NCBI RefSeq assembly: GCF_014203535.1
Contig: NZ_JACHJI010000002.1
Location: 315,042-379,041 of the forward strand
DNA from: Streptomyces griseomycini
Lineage (GTDB): Bacteria; Actinomycetota; Actinomycetes; Streptomycetales; Streptomycetaceae
DNA: 64,000 nt
Direction: 5' to 3'
The translations under genes were made by a program, and so were the position numbers. The notes below the pieces were generated by a model. That model did no database searches. It saw only the letters and a list, made by a program, of their open reading frames with translations, and was not told the DNA's origin. Numbering within the stretch: position 1 is the stretch's first letter; every line of letters starts with the position of its first letter. Below are positions 48,217 to 56,435 of this stretch, piece by piece.

Positions 48217-48497
48217 CCGGCCCCTCGGACTCCCCCGAGGGCACGGCCCCTCGGCGCAGGCCGCAGCAGCGCAAACAGGTGCTGCTGCGGCTGGACCCCC
48301 TGGTGTACGAGGCGCTGGCCCGCTGGGCCAACGACGAGCTGCGCTCGGCCAACGCCCAGATCGAGTTCCTGCTGCGCCGGGCGCTCGCGGAGACGGGCCG
48401 CCTCCCCGGCGAGGCGGGCCCCCTCCCCCGCCGGGGCCGCCCACCCGCCCACCCGCCGAACGACACCCGCCGCCCTCCCGGCGACTCCCCCGGATGA
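48213..48497 (+). CDS. Ribbon-helix-helix (Arc/MetJ-type) DNA-binding protein
   Basis: 94 residues beginning with GTG that overlaps the SPFH stop. The segment KQVLLRLDPLVYEALARWAND then ELRSANAQIEFLLRRALAE (residues 22-61) has the beta strand plus two helices of an RHH repressor. The C-terminus is a Pro/Arg/Gly tail. It is probably dimeric. The overlap makes it a coupled partner of the SPFH protein, and the perfect palindrome at 47202-47215 is a reasonable autoregulatory target. Confidence 0.8.
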   Translation: MTGPSDSPEGTAPRRRPQQRKQVLLRLDPLVYEALARWANDELRSANAQIEFLLRRALAETGRLPGEAGPLPRRGRPPAHPPNDTRRPPGDSPG

Positions 48498-48897
48498 CCA
48501 CCCGTCCCCGGCCCGGGCGACCGCCCGGCACCACACGCCCGCGCCCCGACCGGCCACCGGGGCGACACCCCATCCGGGCGACCCGATGCCCCCGCCCACG
48601 CCCCCCGTCCCCCGGCCGACACCCCACCCGGGCGACCGCCCGGCACCGCACGCCTGCGCCCCCCGACGCCCCGGTCGGGCAACCGGTCGGCGGGGCGGAG
48701 AGGCGGCGTTCGGAGCGGGCCGCCCGGCGGGCGCGAGCACCCCGTCCCGCGGCCCCGCGCGGCCCGTCCCGGGCAGCCGCCCGGCAGGGCACCGATCCCC
48801 CGCCCCGCAGCGGCGGTCGCACGCCGTCGCCCCCTCGGTGACAGAACCGTGACAATCGCCCCTCACCTGGGGTCCCGTACACCCCGCCACGACCTGC
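48498..48897. repeat. 400-bp GC-rich non-coding region with imperfect direct repeats
   Basis: No supported gene. A unit beginning CCCGGGCGACCGCCCGGCAC occurs near 48515 and again near 48627, each followed by a matching ...CGCACGCC/CACGCCCGCGCCCC stretch, and a shorter unit (CGACACCCCAnCCGGGCGACC) near 48561 and 48611. The spacing is roughly 110 bases. The region lies between the RHH gene and the PadR operator. Confidence 0.55.
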
Positions 48898-48934
48898 ACA
48901 CATGGTGTATACACGGTGCGTATACACCATGTGT
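48898..48934. promoter_or_regulatory. PadR operator: perfect 15+15 bp inverted repeat
   Basis: ACACATGGTGTATAC (48898-48912) and its exact complement GTATACACCATGTGT (48920-48934) flank 7 bases, 12 bases ahead of the padR ATG. Each arm carries ATGGTGTATAC/GTATACACCAT, like PadR sites. The site must cover or abut the promoter of the padR-ABC operon. Confidence 0.78.
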
Positions 48935-48946
48935 AGAGTGCTCGGC

Positions 48947-49471
48947 ATGTCCATCGGTCACACCCTTCTGGGGCTCCTGGAGTCCGGCCCTCGCCACGGC
49001 TACGACCTGAAGCGGGCCTTCGACGAGAAGTTCGGTCACGACCGGCCGCTGCACTACGGCCAGGTCTACTCGACGATGTCCCGCCTGCTGAAGAACGGGC
49101 TCGTCGAGGTCGACGGCATCGAGGCCGGCGGCGGCCCCGAGCGCAAGCGGTACGCGATCACCGAGGCCGGCATCACCGATGTCGAGCGCTGGCTCGCCAC
49201 ACCGGAGAAGCCGGAGCCGTACCTGCAGTCGACGCTCTACACCAAGGTCGTCCTCGCGCTGCTCACCAGCCGCGACGCCGCCGACATCCTCGACACCCAG
49301 CGCTCGGAGCACCTGCGCGGCATGCGGATCCTCACCGACCGCAAGCGCAAGGGCGACCTGGCCGACCAGCTCATCTGCGACCACGCCCTGTTCCACCTGG
49401 AGGCGGACCTGCGCTGGCTGGAGCTGACCGCGGCGCGCCTCGACAAGCTCCGTGAGGCGGTGGCCCGATGA
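48947..49471 (+). CDS. PadR family transcriptional regulator
   Basis: 174 residues. Winged helix: LGLLESGPRHGYDLKRAFDEKFG ... YGQVYSTMSRLLKNGLVEVDG ... KRYAITEAGITDVERWL. The C-terminal four-helix part (about 95-170) completes a PadR-s1/Vir-like protein. It likely represses its own operon through the operator at 48898-48934 and is relieved by a drug-like ligand. The ABC-transporter ATPase overlaps its stop as ATGA, so the three genes form one translational unit. ATG 48947 is chosen over upstream in-frame GTGs inside the operator. Confidence 0.92.
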   Translation: MSIGHTLLGLLESGPRHGYDLKRAFDEKFGHDRPLHYGQVYSTMSRLLKNGLVEVDGIEAGGGPERKRYAITEAGITDVERWLATPEKPEPYLQSTLYTKVVLALLTSRDAADILDTQRSEHLRGMRILTDRKRKGDLADQLICDHALFHLEADLRWLELTAARLDKLREAVAR

Positions 49472-50187
49472 CCTCCGTGACCTCCGTGTCCGCCACGCCC
49501 TCCGTCCCCGCCGGCACCCTGCTCGCCGCCCGGGACCTGCGCAAGGCGTACGGCCCGACGACCGCGCTCGACGGCGCCGCGTTCTCCATCCACCCCGGCG
49601 AGGTCGTCGCCGTGATGGGACCCTCCGGGTCGGGCAAGTCGACGCTGCTGCACTGCCTCGCCGGGATCGTCACGCCCGACTCCGGGTCGATCACGTACAA
49701 CGGGCGTGAGCTGACCGCGATGAACGACGCCGGGCGCAGCGCGCTGCGGCGCTCGGAGTTCGGCTTCGTCTTCCAGTTCGGCCAGCTCGTGCCGGAGCTG
49801 ACCTGCGTGGAGAACGTCGCCCTGCCGCTGCGGCTGAACGGCACCCCCCGCAAGGAGGCCGAGCGGGCGGCGCTGACCTGGCTGGAGCGCCTGGAGGTCG
49901 ACGACGTCCGCAAGAAGCGGCCCGGCGAGGTCTCCGGCGGCCAGGGGCAGCGGGTGGCCGTGGCCAGGTCACTGGTCACGGGCCCGCGGGTGGTGTTCGC
50001 CGACGAGCCGACCGGCGCGCTGGACTCGCTCAACGGCGAGCGCGTGATGGAACTGCTCACCGACGCCGCCCGGTCCACCAACGCCGCCGTCGTCCTCGTC
50101 ACCCACGAGGCGCGGGTGGCCGCGTACTCCGACCGCGAGATCGTCGTGCGCGACGGGAAGTCCCGGGACATGGAGCGCGTCGTATGA
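49468..50187 (+). CDS. ABC transporter ATP-binding protein (MacB/LolD-like)
   Basis: 239 residues. Walker A GPSGSGKST (about 52-60), Q-loop FVFQFGQLVPELT, signature VSGGQGQRVAVARSL and Walker B VVFADEPTGALD, then the H-loop VTHE. This is the subgroup that pairs with FtsX/MacB-type permeases. It is co-translated with padR and the permease by ATGA overlaps on both sides. Confidence 0.94.
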   Translation: MTSVTSVSATPSVPAGTLLAARDLRKAYGPTTALDGAAFSIHPGEVVAVMGPSGSGKSTLLHCLAGIVTPDSGSITYNGRELTAMNDAGRSALRRSEFGFVFQFGQLVPELTCVENVALPLRLNGTPRKEAERAALTWLERLEVDDVRKKRPGEVSGGQGQRVAVARSLVTGPRVVFADEPTGALDSLNGERVMELLTDAARSTNAAVVLVTHEARVAAYSDREIVVRDGKSRDMERVV

Positions 50188-52517
50188 GTGCCCGGCAGTG
50201 GACTCGCGATCTGGCCATGGGGGCCCGGTTCGCCTTCGCCGGCGGGCGCGAGGGATGGGTCAGGGCGCTGCTCACCGCCGTCGGCGTCGGGCTGGGGGTG
50301 GCGCTGCTGCTGCTCACCACCGCCCTGCCGAACGCGCTGGCGGAACGCGACCGGCGCGAGGAGGCACGCTTCGACCACACCTTCGTCCACAAGGTCGTGC
50401 CCGAGGCGGACGACACCCTGGTCATCGTGGACGTCGACACCACCTACCTGGACGAGGACGTCCGCGGCCGGCTGGTGGAGCCGGACGGCCCCGAGGCCCC
50501 CCTGCCGCCCGGCCTGGGGGAGTTCCCGGCGGCCGGCACGATGGTCGTCTCCCCCGCGCTGGAGGAACTGCTGGACTCCGACCGCGGCGAGCTGCTGCGC
50601 GAGCGGCTGCCGTACGACGTGGTGGGCACGATCGGCGAGCAGGGGCTCGTCGGCTCGCAGGAACTCGCCTACTACGCCGGCGCCGAGGGGCTCGCGGAGC
50701 GGATCGACGGCTCCACGGCGGCCCGCATCGACGCGTTCGGAGACCCGGACCCGACGGAGGAGGAGACGGATCCGGTCCTGGTCCTGCTGGTCCTGGTCGT
50801 CTTCGTGGTGCTGCTGATGCCGGTCGCCGTGTTCATCGCCGCGGCCGTGCGGTTCGGCGGCGAGCGGCGCGACCGCAGGCTGGCGGCGCTGCGGCTGGTC
50901 GGCTCCGACAGCCGGGCGACCCGGCGGATCGCCGCGGGCGAGGCGCTCGCGGGGGCGTCGCTCGGACTGGTCCTCGGCACCGGCTTCTTCCTGGCCGGAC
51001 GCGAGGTCGCCGCCTCCTTCGAGGTGTTCGGCGTCAGCGTGTTCCCCAGTTATCTGAACCCCTCGCCGCTGCTGGTCCTGCTGGTCGCGGTGACGGTCCC
51101 GGCGGCCGCGGTGCTGGTGACGCTGCTCGCGCTGCGCGGCGTGGTCATCGAACCGCTGGGCGTGGTGCGCACGGCGCGCCCCGCGCGGCGCCGGCTGTGG
51201 TGGCGGCTGCTGCTGCCGCTGGCCGGGGTCGGCATGCTCACCCCCATGATCGGCCAGGGCCGGGAGAACGGGGACTTCAACCAGTACCTGGTCGTCGGCG
51301 GCGTCATCTGCCTGCTCGTCGGGGTGACCGCGCTGCTGCCGTGGGTCGTCGAGACGGTCGTCGCCCGGCTCGGCGCGGGCGGCCTGTCCTGGCAGCTGGC
51401 GGTGCGGCGTCTGCAGTTGAGCAGCGGTGCGGCGGCCCGCATGGTCAACGGCATCGCGGTCGCGGTGGCCGGGGCGATCGCGCTGCAGATGCTGTTCGCC
51501 GGGGTGGAGAGCGACTACACCGAGGCCACCGGCTACGACGTGTCACGGGCCCAGATGCAGGTCCGGGTGCCCGAGGGCACGGAACTCGCCGCGGCGGCGA
51601 CGAAGCTGGAGGAGACCGAGGGCGTACGGCGGGTCCACGCCCTGTCCGAGGGCTACCTCTACGACACGCCGCCGCCGAAGGAGCCGGAGAACGGCGCGCT
51701 GCTGACCGTCGGCGACTGCGCCACCCTGCGGGAGGTCGCGAAGCTGCCGGACTGCCGGGACGGCGACGCGTTCGCACTCCGCGGCGGCGACTACGACGAG
51801 GGGACCGCGGCGCTGAACGAGCCCGGCCGGAAGCTGTACCTGGAGACGTCCGGATCCAGCGGGCCCGGGGCCGTCGTCTGGACCCTCCCCGAGGGGGTGA
51901 GACAGGCCGACTCGATCGAGGACCCGACCGGCAACAAGCGCAACGGCTTCCTGATGACCCCGGGCGCGATGCCCGCGGGCCTGGCGGAGGAGGTCAGCGG
52001 GGAGCTGTACCTGGCGATCGACGACTCGGTGCCGTACGTCCACGAGCACGTGCGCAACGCGGCGGCCGCGATCGATCCGACGGCCCAGCCGATGACGTGG
52101 TACGCCACCGAGCGCTCCGACCGCTACGAATCCATCCGCACCGGTCTGTCCGTCGGCGCCACGGCCGTGCTCGCGCTGATCGGGGCGAGCCTGCTGGTCT
52201 CCCAGCTGGAGCAGTTGCGCGAGCGCCGCAAGCTGCTGTCGTCCCTGGTCGCCTTCGGCACCCGGCGGCGCACGCTGAGCCTGTCGGTGCTGTGGCAGAC
52301 GGCGATCCCGATCGGCCTGGGGCTGCTGCTGGCGTCGGCGGTGGGCGTGACGCTGGGTGCGGTGCTGCTGCGGATGACCGCGACGTCGGTCCGCGTGGAC
52401 TGGCCGAGCGTGCTGCAGATGACCGGGATCGGCGCGGCGGTGGTCGTGGTGGTGACCCTGCTGAGCCTGCCGCCCCTGCTCCGCATGATGCGCCCGGACG
52501 GCCTGCGCACGGAGTAG
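50184..52517 (+). CDS. FtsX-like ABC transporter permease
   Basis: 777 residues, about ten hydrophobic segments in two FtsX-type halves: N-terminal helix near 20-45, a large extracytoplasmic loop, helices near 190-290 and 300-420, then loop 450-640 and final helices 645-770 (ALIGASLLVSQLEQLRERRKLLSSLVAFG is a typical FtsX cytoplasmic junction). It partners with the ATPase encoded upstream and probably exports a peptide, lipid or antibiotic-like compound, or acts as a mechanotransmitter. PadR control favours export of a toxic compound. Confidence 0.9.
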   Translation: MSARQWTRDLAMGARFAFAGGREGWVRALLTAVGVGLGVALLLLTTALPNALAERDRREEARFDHTFVHKVVPEADDTLVIVDVDTTYLDEDVRGRLVEPDGPEAPLPPGLGEFPAAGTMVVSPALEELLDSDRGELLRERLPYDVVGTIGEQGLVGSQELAYYAGAEGLAERIDGSTAARIDAFGDPDPTEEETDPVLVLLVLVVFVVLLMPVAVFIAAAVRFGGERRDRRLAALRLVGSDSRATRRIAAGEALAGASLGLVLGTGFFLAGREVAASFEVFGVSVFPSYLNPSPLLVLLVAVTVPAAAVLVTLLALRGVVIEPLGVVRTARPARRRLWWRLLLPLAGVGMLTPMIGQGRENGDFNQYLVVGGVICLLVGVTALLPWVVETVVARLGAGGLSWQLAVRRLQLSSGAAARMVNGIAVAVAGAIALQMLFAGVESDYTEATGYDVSRAQMQVRVPEGTELAAAATKLEETEGVRRVHALSEGYLYDTPPPKEPENGALLTVGDCATLREVAKLPDCRDGDAFALRGGDYDEGTAALNEPGRKLYLETSGSSGPGAVVWTLPEGVRQADSIEDPTGNKRNGFLMTPGAMPAGLAEEVSGELYLAIDDSVPYVHEHVRNAAAAIDPTAQPMTWYATERSDRYESIRTGLSVGATAVLALIGASLLVSQLEQLRERRKLLSSLVAFGTRRRTLSLSVLWQTAIPIGLGLLLASAVGVTLGAVLLRMTATSVRVDWPSVLQMTGIGAAVVVVVTLLSLPPLLRMMRPDGLRTE

Positions 52518-52606
52518 CCCCGGGGCCGAACCGCGGGGGCCGGCCCCCGCACCCACCGCGGATCGGCCCCGCACGCACCACAGACCAGACCCGCACACGC
52601 CGCAGG

Positions 52607-53551
52607 TCAGCTCCGCACGATCCGTACCGGCAGGTCCCGCATCGCCTCGCGCAGGGCCGTCGCCAGTTCCTCGTACTCCGCCGCCCTCGCCGCGCCCGTG
52701 CGCATGGCGAGGGCGATACGGCGGCCGGGGGCCGGGTCGGCGAAGCGGCCGGTGAGGAGCCGGCCGGAGCGGGTGGTCTCGACCTGGACGGCGGTGCGCG
52801 GCAGCAGCGTCACCCCGAGGCCGCCCGCGACCAGCTGCACGAGCGTGGACAGCCCCGCCGCCGTCGTGGTGGCCGCGACTCCCGCGCTGCCGGCCTCGCG
52901 GCAGATGTCGAGGGCCTGGTCGCGCAGGCAGTGCCCCTCGTCCAGGAGGAGCAGGTTGACCTCGCGCAGCGCCTTGCGGGGGATGCCCTCCCGGCCGCCG
53001 AGCCCGTGGCCGAGCGGGGTGACCAGCACGAAGTCCTCGTCGAACAGGGGCAGCTCGGTCACCCCCGGGACCCCGAGCGGCACCGCGAGCAGCAGCAGGT
53101 CGAGCCGGCCGCCGGCCAGCCCGTCCAGCAGGCTGGCGGTCTGCTCCTCGTGCACCTGGAGGTCGAGGTGCGGGTAGCAGTCGTGGACCAGCCGCAGGAC
53201 CGTGGGCAGCAGGTACGGCGCCACCGTCGGGATCACACCGAGTCGCAGCGCTCCGGTGAACGGCGCCCGCAGCGCGTCCGCCTCCTCCGTCAGCGCCCCG
53301 ACCTCCGCCAGCACCGCCTTGGCGCGGACGGCGAGCCGCTCGCCGGCCGGTGAGAGCAGGACCTTGCGCGTCGTACGCTCCAGGAGCGTGACACCGAGTG
53401 CCTCCTCCAGCGCCGACACGGCGCCCGACAGGGCCGGCTGGCTCATCCCGAGCGCCGCGGCGGCGTCCCGGAAGTGGAGATGCTCGGCCACGGCGGCGAA
53501 GGCGCGCAACTGTGCGAGGCTCGGCTGCCTGCGCCTTTTACGCACGGTCAC
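52607..53551 (-). CDS. oxyR: OxyR-type LysR regulator, hydrogen peroxide sensor
   Basis: 314 residues. N-terminal LysR helix-turn-helix (LAQLRAFAAVAEHLHFRDAAAALGMSQPALSGAVSALE). The redox region LLLDEGHCLRDQALDICREAG places Cys208 and Cys217 in the spacing and context of the peroxide-sensing pair of E. coli OxyR. Divergence from ahpCD, its standard target in actinobacteria, supports the call. GTG 53551 has GGAGGT 8 bases upstream, within the inverted repeat arm, so OxyR binding would cover its own ribosome site DNA. Confidence 0.93.
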   Translation of the reverse strand: MTVRKRRRQPSLAQLRAFAAVAEHLHFRDAAAALGMSQPALSGAVSALEEALGVTLLERTTRKVLLSPAGERLAVRAKAVLAEVGALTEEADALRAPFTGALRLGVIPTVAPYLLPTVLRLVHDCYPHLDLQVHEEQTASLLDGLAGGRLDLLLLAVPLGVPGVTELPLFDEDFVLVTPLGHGLGGREGIPRKALREVNLLLLDEGHCLRDQALDICREAGSAGVAATTTAAGLSTLVQLVAGGLGVTLLPRTAVQVETTRSGRLLTGRFADPAPGRRIALAMRTGAARAAEYEELATALREAMRDLPVRIVRS

Positions 53552-53552
53552 T

Positions 53553-53591
53553 AATAGCTACCTCCGATCAACACGACCGAGTGTAGCTATT
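53553..53591. promoter_or_regulatory. Shared oxyR-ahpC operator, AATAGCTAC/GTAGCTATT
   Basis: Perfect 9-bp inverted arms (53553-53561 and 53583-53591), 30 bases apart centre to centre, in the oxyR-ahpC gap. That fits two OxyR dimers spaced about three helical turns apart. The left arm overlaps the oxyR ribosome site. Confidence 0.65.
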
Positions 53592-53640
53592 TCACTCATC
53601 AATGCACCGTGTGCCAACATCAATAAGGTCCAACCCATGG

Positions 53641-53665
53641 GAAACACCCGGAAAACGGGTGTTTC
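53641..53665 (+). promoter_or_regulatory. 5' leader hairpin of ahpC
   Basis: GAAACACCCG and CGGGTGTTTC, perfect 10-bp arms with a 5-base loop GAAAA, 19 bases ahead of the ahpC GTG and ending 8 bases before the ribosome site AAGGAG. It could stabilise the leader or influence translation. Confidence 0.6.
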
Positions 53666-53684
53666 TTCGCTGCAAGGAGAGCCT

Positions 53685-54239
53685 GTGCTCACTGTCGGTG
53701 ACAAGTTCCCCGAGTTCGAACTGACCGCCTGCGTCTCGCTGGAGAAGGGCAAGGAGTTCGAGACGATCACCCACAAGACCTACGAGGGCAAGTGGAAGAT
53801 CGTCTTCGCATGGCCCAAGGACTTCACCTTCGTGTGCCCGACCGAGATCGCGGCCTTCGGCAAGCTGAACGACGAGTTCGCCGACCGCGACGCCCAGATC
53901 CTCGGCTTCTCCGGTGACTCGGAGTTCGTCCACCACGCCTGGCGCAAGGACCACGACGACCTGCGCGACCTGCCGTTCCCGATGATGGCGGACTCCAAGC
54001 ACGAGCTGATGCGCGACCTCGGCATCGAGGGCGAGGACGGCTTCGCCAAGCGCGCCGTCTTCATCGTCGACCAGAACAACGAGATCCAGTTCTCCATGGT
54101 GACCGCCGGCTCCGTCGGCCGTAACCCGAAGGAGGTCCTGCGGGTCCTGGACGCCCTGCAGACCGACGAGCTCTGCCCGTGCAACTGGACCAAGGGCGAC
54201 GAGACCCTGGACCCGGTCGCGCTGCTGGCCGGGGAGTGA
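53685..54239 (+). CDS. ahpC: Alkyl hydroperoxide reductase, peroxiredoxin subunit
   Basis: 184 residues. Peroxidatic Cys51 in DFTFVCPTEIAAF; resolving Cys in ELCPCNW (Cys164/Cys166) near the C-terminus. GTG 53685 is set by AAGGAG 7 bases upstream. It reduces peroxides and is recycled by AhpD, encoded 6 bases downstream, in place of AhpF. The divergent oxyR and shared operator indicate peroxide induction. Confidence 0.97.
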   Translation: MLTVGDKFPEFELTACVSLEKGKEFETITHKTYEGKWKIVFAWPKDFTFVCPTEIAAFGKLNDEFADRDAQILGFSGDSEFVHHAWRKDHDDLRDLPFPMMADSKHELMRDLGIEGEDGFAKRAVFIVDQNNEIQFSMVTAGSVGRNPKEVLRVLDALQTDELCPCNWTKGDETLDPVALLAGE

Positions 54240-54245
54240 TCTGAC

Positions 54246-54779
54246 GTGTCGCTCGACTCCCTGAAGTCCCGCATACCGGACTACGCCAAGGACCTGAAGC
54301 TCAACCTGGGCTCGGTCATCGGCAACTCCGACCTCCCGGCCCAGCAGCTGTGGGGCACGGTGCTGTCGACGGCGATCGCCTCGCGCTCGGCGATCGTGCT
54401 GCGCGAGCTGGAGCCGGAGGCGAAGGCGAACCTGTCGCCGGAGGCGTACACGGCCGCCAAGGCCGCCGCCGCGGTGATGGCGATGAACAACGTCTTCTAC
54501 CGCACCCGCCACCTGCTGTCGGACCACGAGTACGGCAACCTGCGCGCCGGCCTGCGGATGAACGTCATCGGCAACCCGGGCGTCGACAAGGTCGACTTCG
54601 AGTTCTGGTCCTTCGCGGTCTCCGCGATCAACGGCTGCGGCATGTGCCTCGACTCCCACGAGCAGGTGCTGCGCAAGGCCGGCGTGGAGCGTGAGGTCAT
54701 CCAGGAGGCGTTCAAGATCGCCGCGGTGATCCAGGCGGTCGCCGCCACACTGGACGCGGAGGCGGCCCTCGCGGAGTGA
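54246..54779 (+). CDS. ahpD: Alkyl hydroperoxide reductase, AhpD
   Basis: 177 residues. The redox motif is [12 protein letters not shown] (Cys131, Cys134, His138), with Glu further upstream in the AhpD pattern ([15 protein letters not shown]). AhpD acts as an alkylhydroperoxidase and as the reductant adaptor of AhpC through lipoyl protein. GTG start 6 bases after ahpC. Confidence 0.97.
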   Translation: MSLDSLKSRIPDYAKDLKLNLGSVIGNSDLPAQQLWGTVLSTAIASRSAIVLRELEPEAKANLSPEAYTAAKAAAAVMAMNNVFYRTRHLLSDHEYGNLRAGLRMNVIGNPGVDKVDFEFWSFAVSAINGCGMCLDSHEQVLRKAGVEREVIQEAFKIAAVIQAVAATLDAEAALAE

Positions 54780-54799
54780 CGCCGCGCCCGCCCGCGCAT

Positions 54800-54833
54800 C
54801 GGGCCCGTCCACCGGTCACGGTGGACGGGCCCG
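54800..54833 (+). terminator. Terminator of ahpCD
   Basis: 15-bp stem (CGGGCCCGTCCACCG / complement), loop GTCA, 21 bases after the ahpD stop. Confidence 0.78.
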
Positions 54834-54908
54834 CTGTCGTAGGGCCCGCCGTCGTGCGGGGCCCCGCACGCCACGGCCGTCCGGAGGCGGCGGGCGCAGC
54901 CGTTCCCG

Positions 54909-56273
54909 CTACTGGTCGCGGGTGTCCTCCGGTCGTTTCCCCTCCTCCGGAGCCGGCGGTTCCGTGTCGGTGGGCGCCGGGGCGTCGGCCGAGGACATCG
55001 CCGTCGCGCCCCGGGGCCTGACGGCCTGCCGCACGGCCGCCTCCTGGGAGTACGCGCGCAGGTAGACGGCGACGGTGTTGGTGACCGCGACCAGCGGTAC
55101 GGCGACCACCGCGCCGCCGATGCCGGCCACCATGCCGCCCGTGGAGACCGCCAGCACCACCGCGAGCGGGTGGACGCGCACCGCGCGGCCCAGGATGAAC
55201 GGCTGGAGGATGTGTCCCTCGATCTGCTGCACCGCCAGGACCACCACCAGGGTCATGACGCCCGTGAACACGCCCTGCGTGACGAGCGCGACGACCACCG
55301 CCAGCGCTCCGGACACCACCGCACCGACGAGCGGGATGAAGGAGAACAGGAAGATGAAGACGGCGAGCGGCACCGCCATCGGCACGTCGAGGAAGTAGAT
55401 GCCGAGGCCGATGAAGATCGCGTCGATCAGGGCCACCACCACCGTGCCGCGCACGTACGCCGTGAGCGTCCGCCACGCGGCCGGACCCGCACCGGCGACA
55501 CCCGGACGGGCCGCGGCCGGGACGAGCCTGAGTGACCACTCCCAGATGCGCCGGCCGTCGTAGAGCAGGAACAGCGTCGAGAAGATCGCCAGCAGGATGC
55601 CGGTGAGCGCCTCGACGACGACCGTCACGCCCTCGATGCCCGCCGAGGTGATCTGCTCGGTGTTGGCGCCGACCGCGTCCCGCAGGTTCTTGGCGATCTC
55701 GTTGATCTGCTTGTCGGTGACGTGGAAGGGGCTGTTGAGCAGCCACCTGCGCAGCTCGTCGATGCCGTCCTGGATCTGGTCGGAGAGGTGGTCGATGTTC
55801 TCCATGACCTGCCAGGTCACGAACCAGCCGATGAGGCCGATCACGACGAACCCGAACAGGGCCGTCAGCGCGGTGGCCGGTCCGCGCGGCACCCCGATCC
55901 GGCACAGCCGCGCCACCGTCGGCTGCAGCAGCGCCGTGATCAGCAGCGCGGCCGCGAACGCCAGCACCACCAGCTGCACGGCGCTGATCACCCGCATGAG
56001 CACCCAGAGCGTGCCGGCCAGCACCAGCAGCCGCCAGCCGGCCTCGGCCGCGACCCGGACCCCCCACGGCACGGCCTGCGCCGGGTCGGGCCGGGGCTGG
56101 ACGAGGGGGGCGTGGTCGGGCGGTGGCGGCACGAGCTTCGCGGTGGTCTCCCGTTCGGACTCCCCGTCCTCCCGGTCACCCCGCTCCACCTCGGCGCGGC
56201 GTTCCTCCAACCGCTTGCTGACCTCGGTCAGCCGGGTCCCGACCCGGCCGAGCCACCCTGGCACTCGCGACAT
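54909..56273 (-). CDS. AI-2E family transporter (membrane permease)
   Basis: 454 residues. Up to eight membrane helices lie between about 80 and 400. Family landmarks include GPATALTALFGFVVIGLIGW, an amphipathic middle (QIQDGIDELRRWLLNS) and IFLFSFIPLVGAVVSGALA followed by VQQIEGHILQPFILGRAV, the diagnostic 'PxxGxxxG..E..xPxxxG' region. Members export signals or act as Na+/H+ antiporters, so AI-2 transport should not be assumed. The N-terminus is charged, helical. GAGGAC lies ahead of ATG 56273. Confidence 0.9.
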   Translation of the reverse strand: MSRVPGWLGRVGTRLTEVSKRLEERRAEVERGDREDGESERETTAKLVPPPPDHAPLVQPRPDPAQAVPWGVRVAAEAGWRLLVLAGTLWVLMRVISAVQLVVLAFAAALLITALLQPTVARLCRIGVPRGPATALTALFGFVVIGLIGWFVTWQVMENIDHLSDQIQDGIDELRRWLLNSPFHVTDKQINEIAKNLRDAVGANTEQITSAGIEGVTVVVEALTGILLAIFSTLFLLYDGRRIWEWSLRLVPAAARPGVAGAGPAAWRTLTAYVRGTVVVALIDAIFIGLGIYFLDVPMAVPLAVFIFLFSFIPLVGAVVSGALAVVVALVTQGVFTGVMTLVVVLAVQQIEGHILQPFILGRAVRVHPLAVVLAVSTGGMVAGIGGAVVAVPLVAVTNTVAVYLRAYSQEAAVRQAVRPRGATAMSSADAPAPTDTEPPAPEEGKRPEDTRDQ

Positions 56274-56344
56274 GATCCGTCCTCTTCCCCCGTTGCTCCC
56301 CACCACTCCCCCCTGGAGTCGTCGGTCAGACCGTACATGGCGCA

Positions 56345-56373
56345 AGCCCCGCACCGTAGGACGGTGCGGGGCT
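56345..56373 (-). terminator. Terminator after lytic transglycosylase gene
   Basis: 13-bp perfect stem AGCCCCGCACCGT / ACGGTGCGGGGCT with a 3-base loop AGG, between the transglycosylase stop (56436) and the AI-2E gene start (56273). Confidence 0.75.
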
Positions 56374-56435
56374 GTGCTGGGGTTGAGCGGCGGCCGGGGG
56401 CCGGCGGATCGGAGGGCCGAAGGGCTCCGGATCTC

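Noticed and set aside
48898..48946. Upstream GTG starts for the PadR gene inside the inverted repeat
   Set aside because: They would place the operator within coding sequence; conserved PadR residues begin at ATG 48947.
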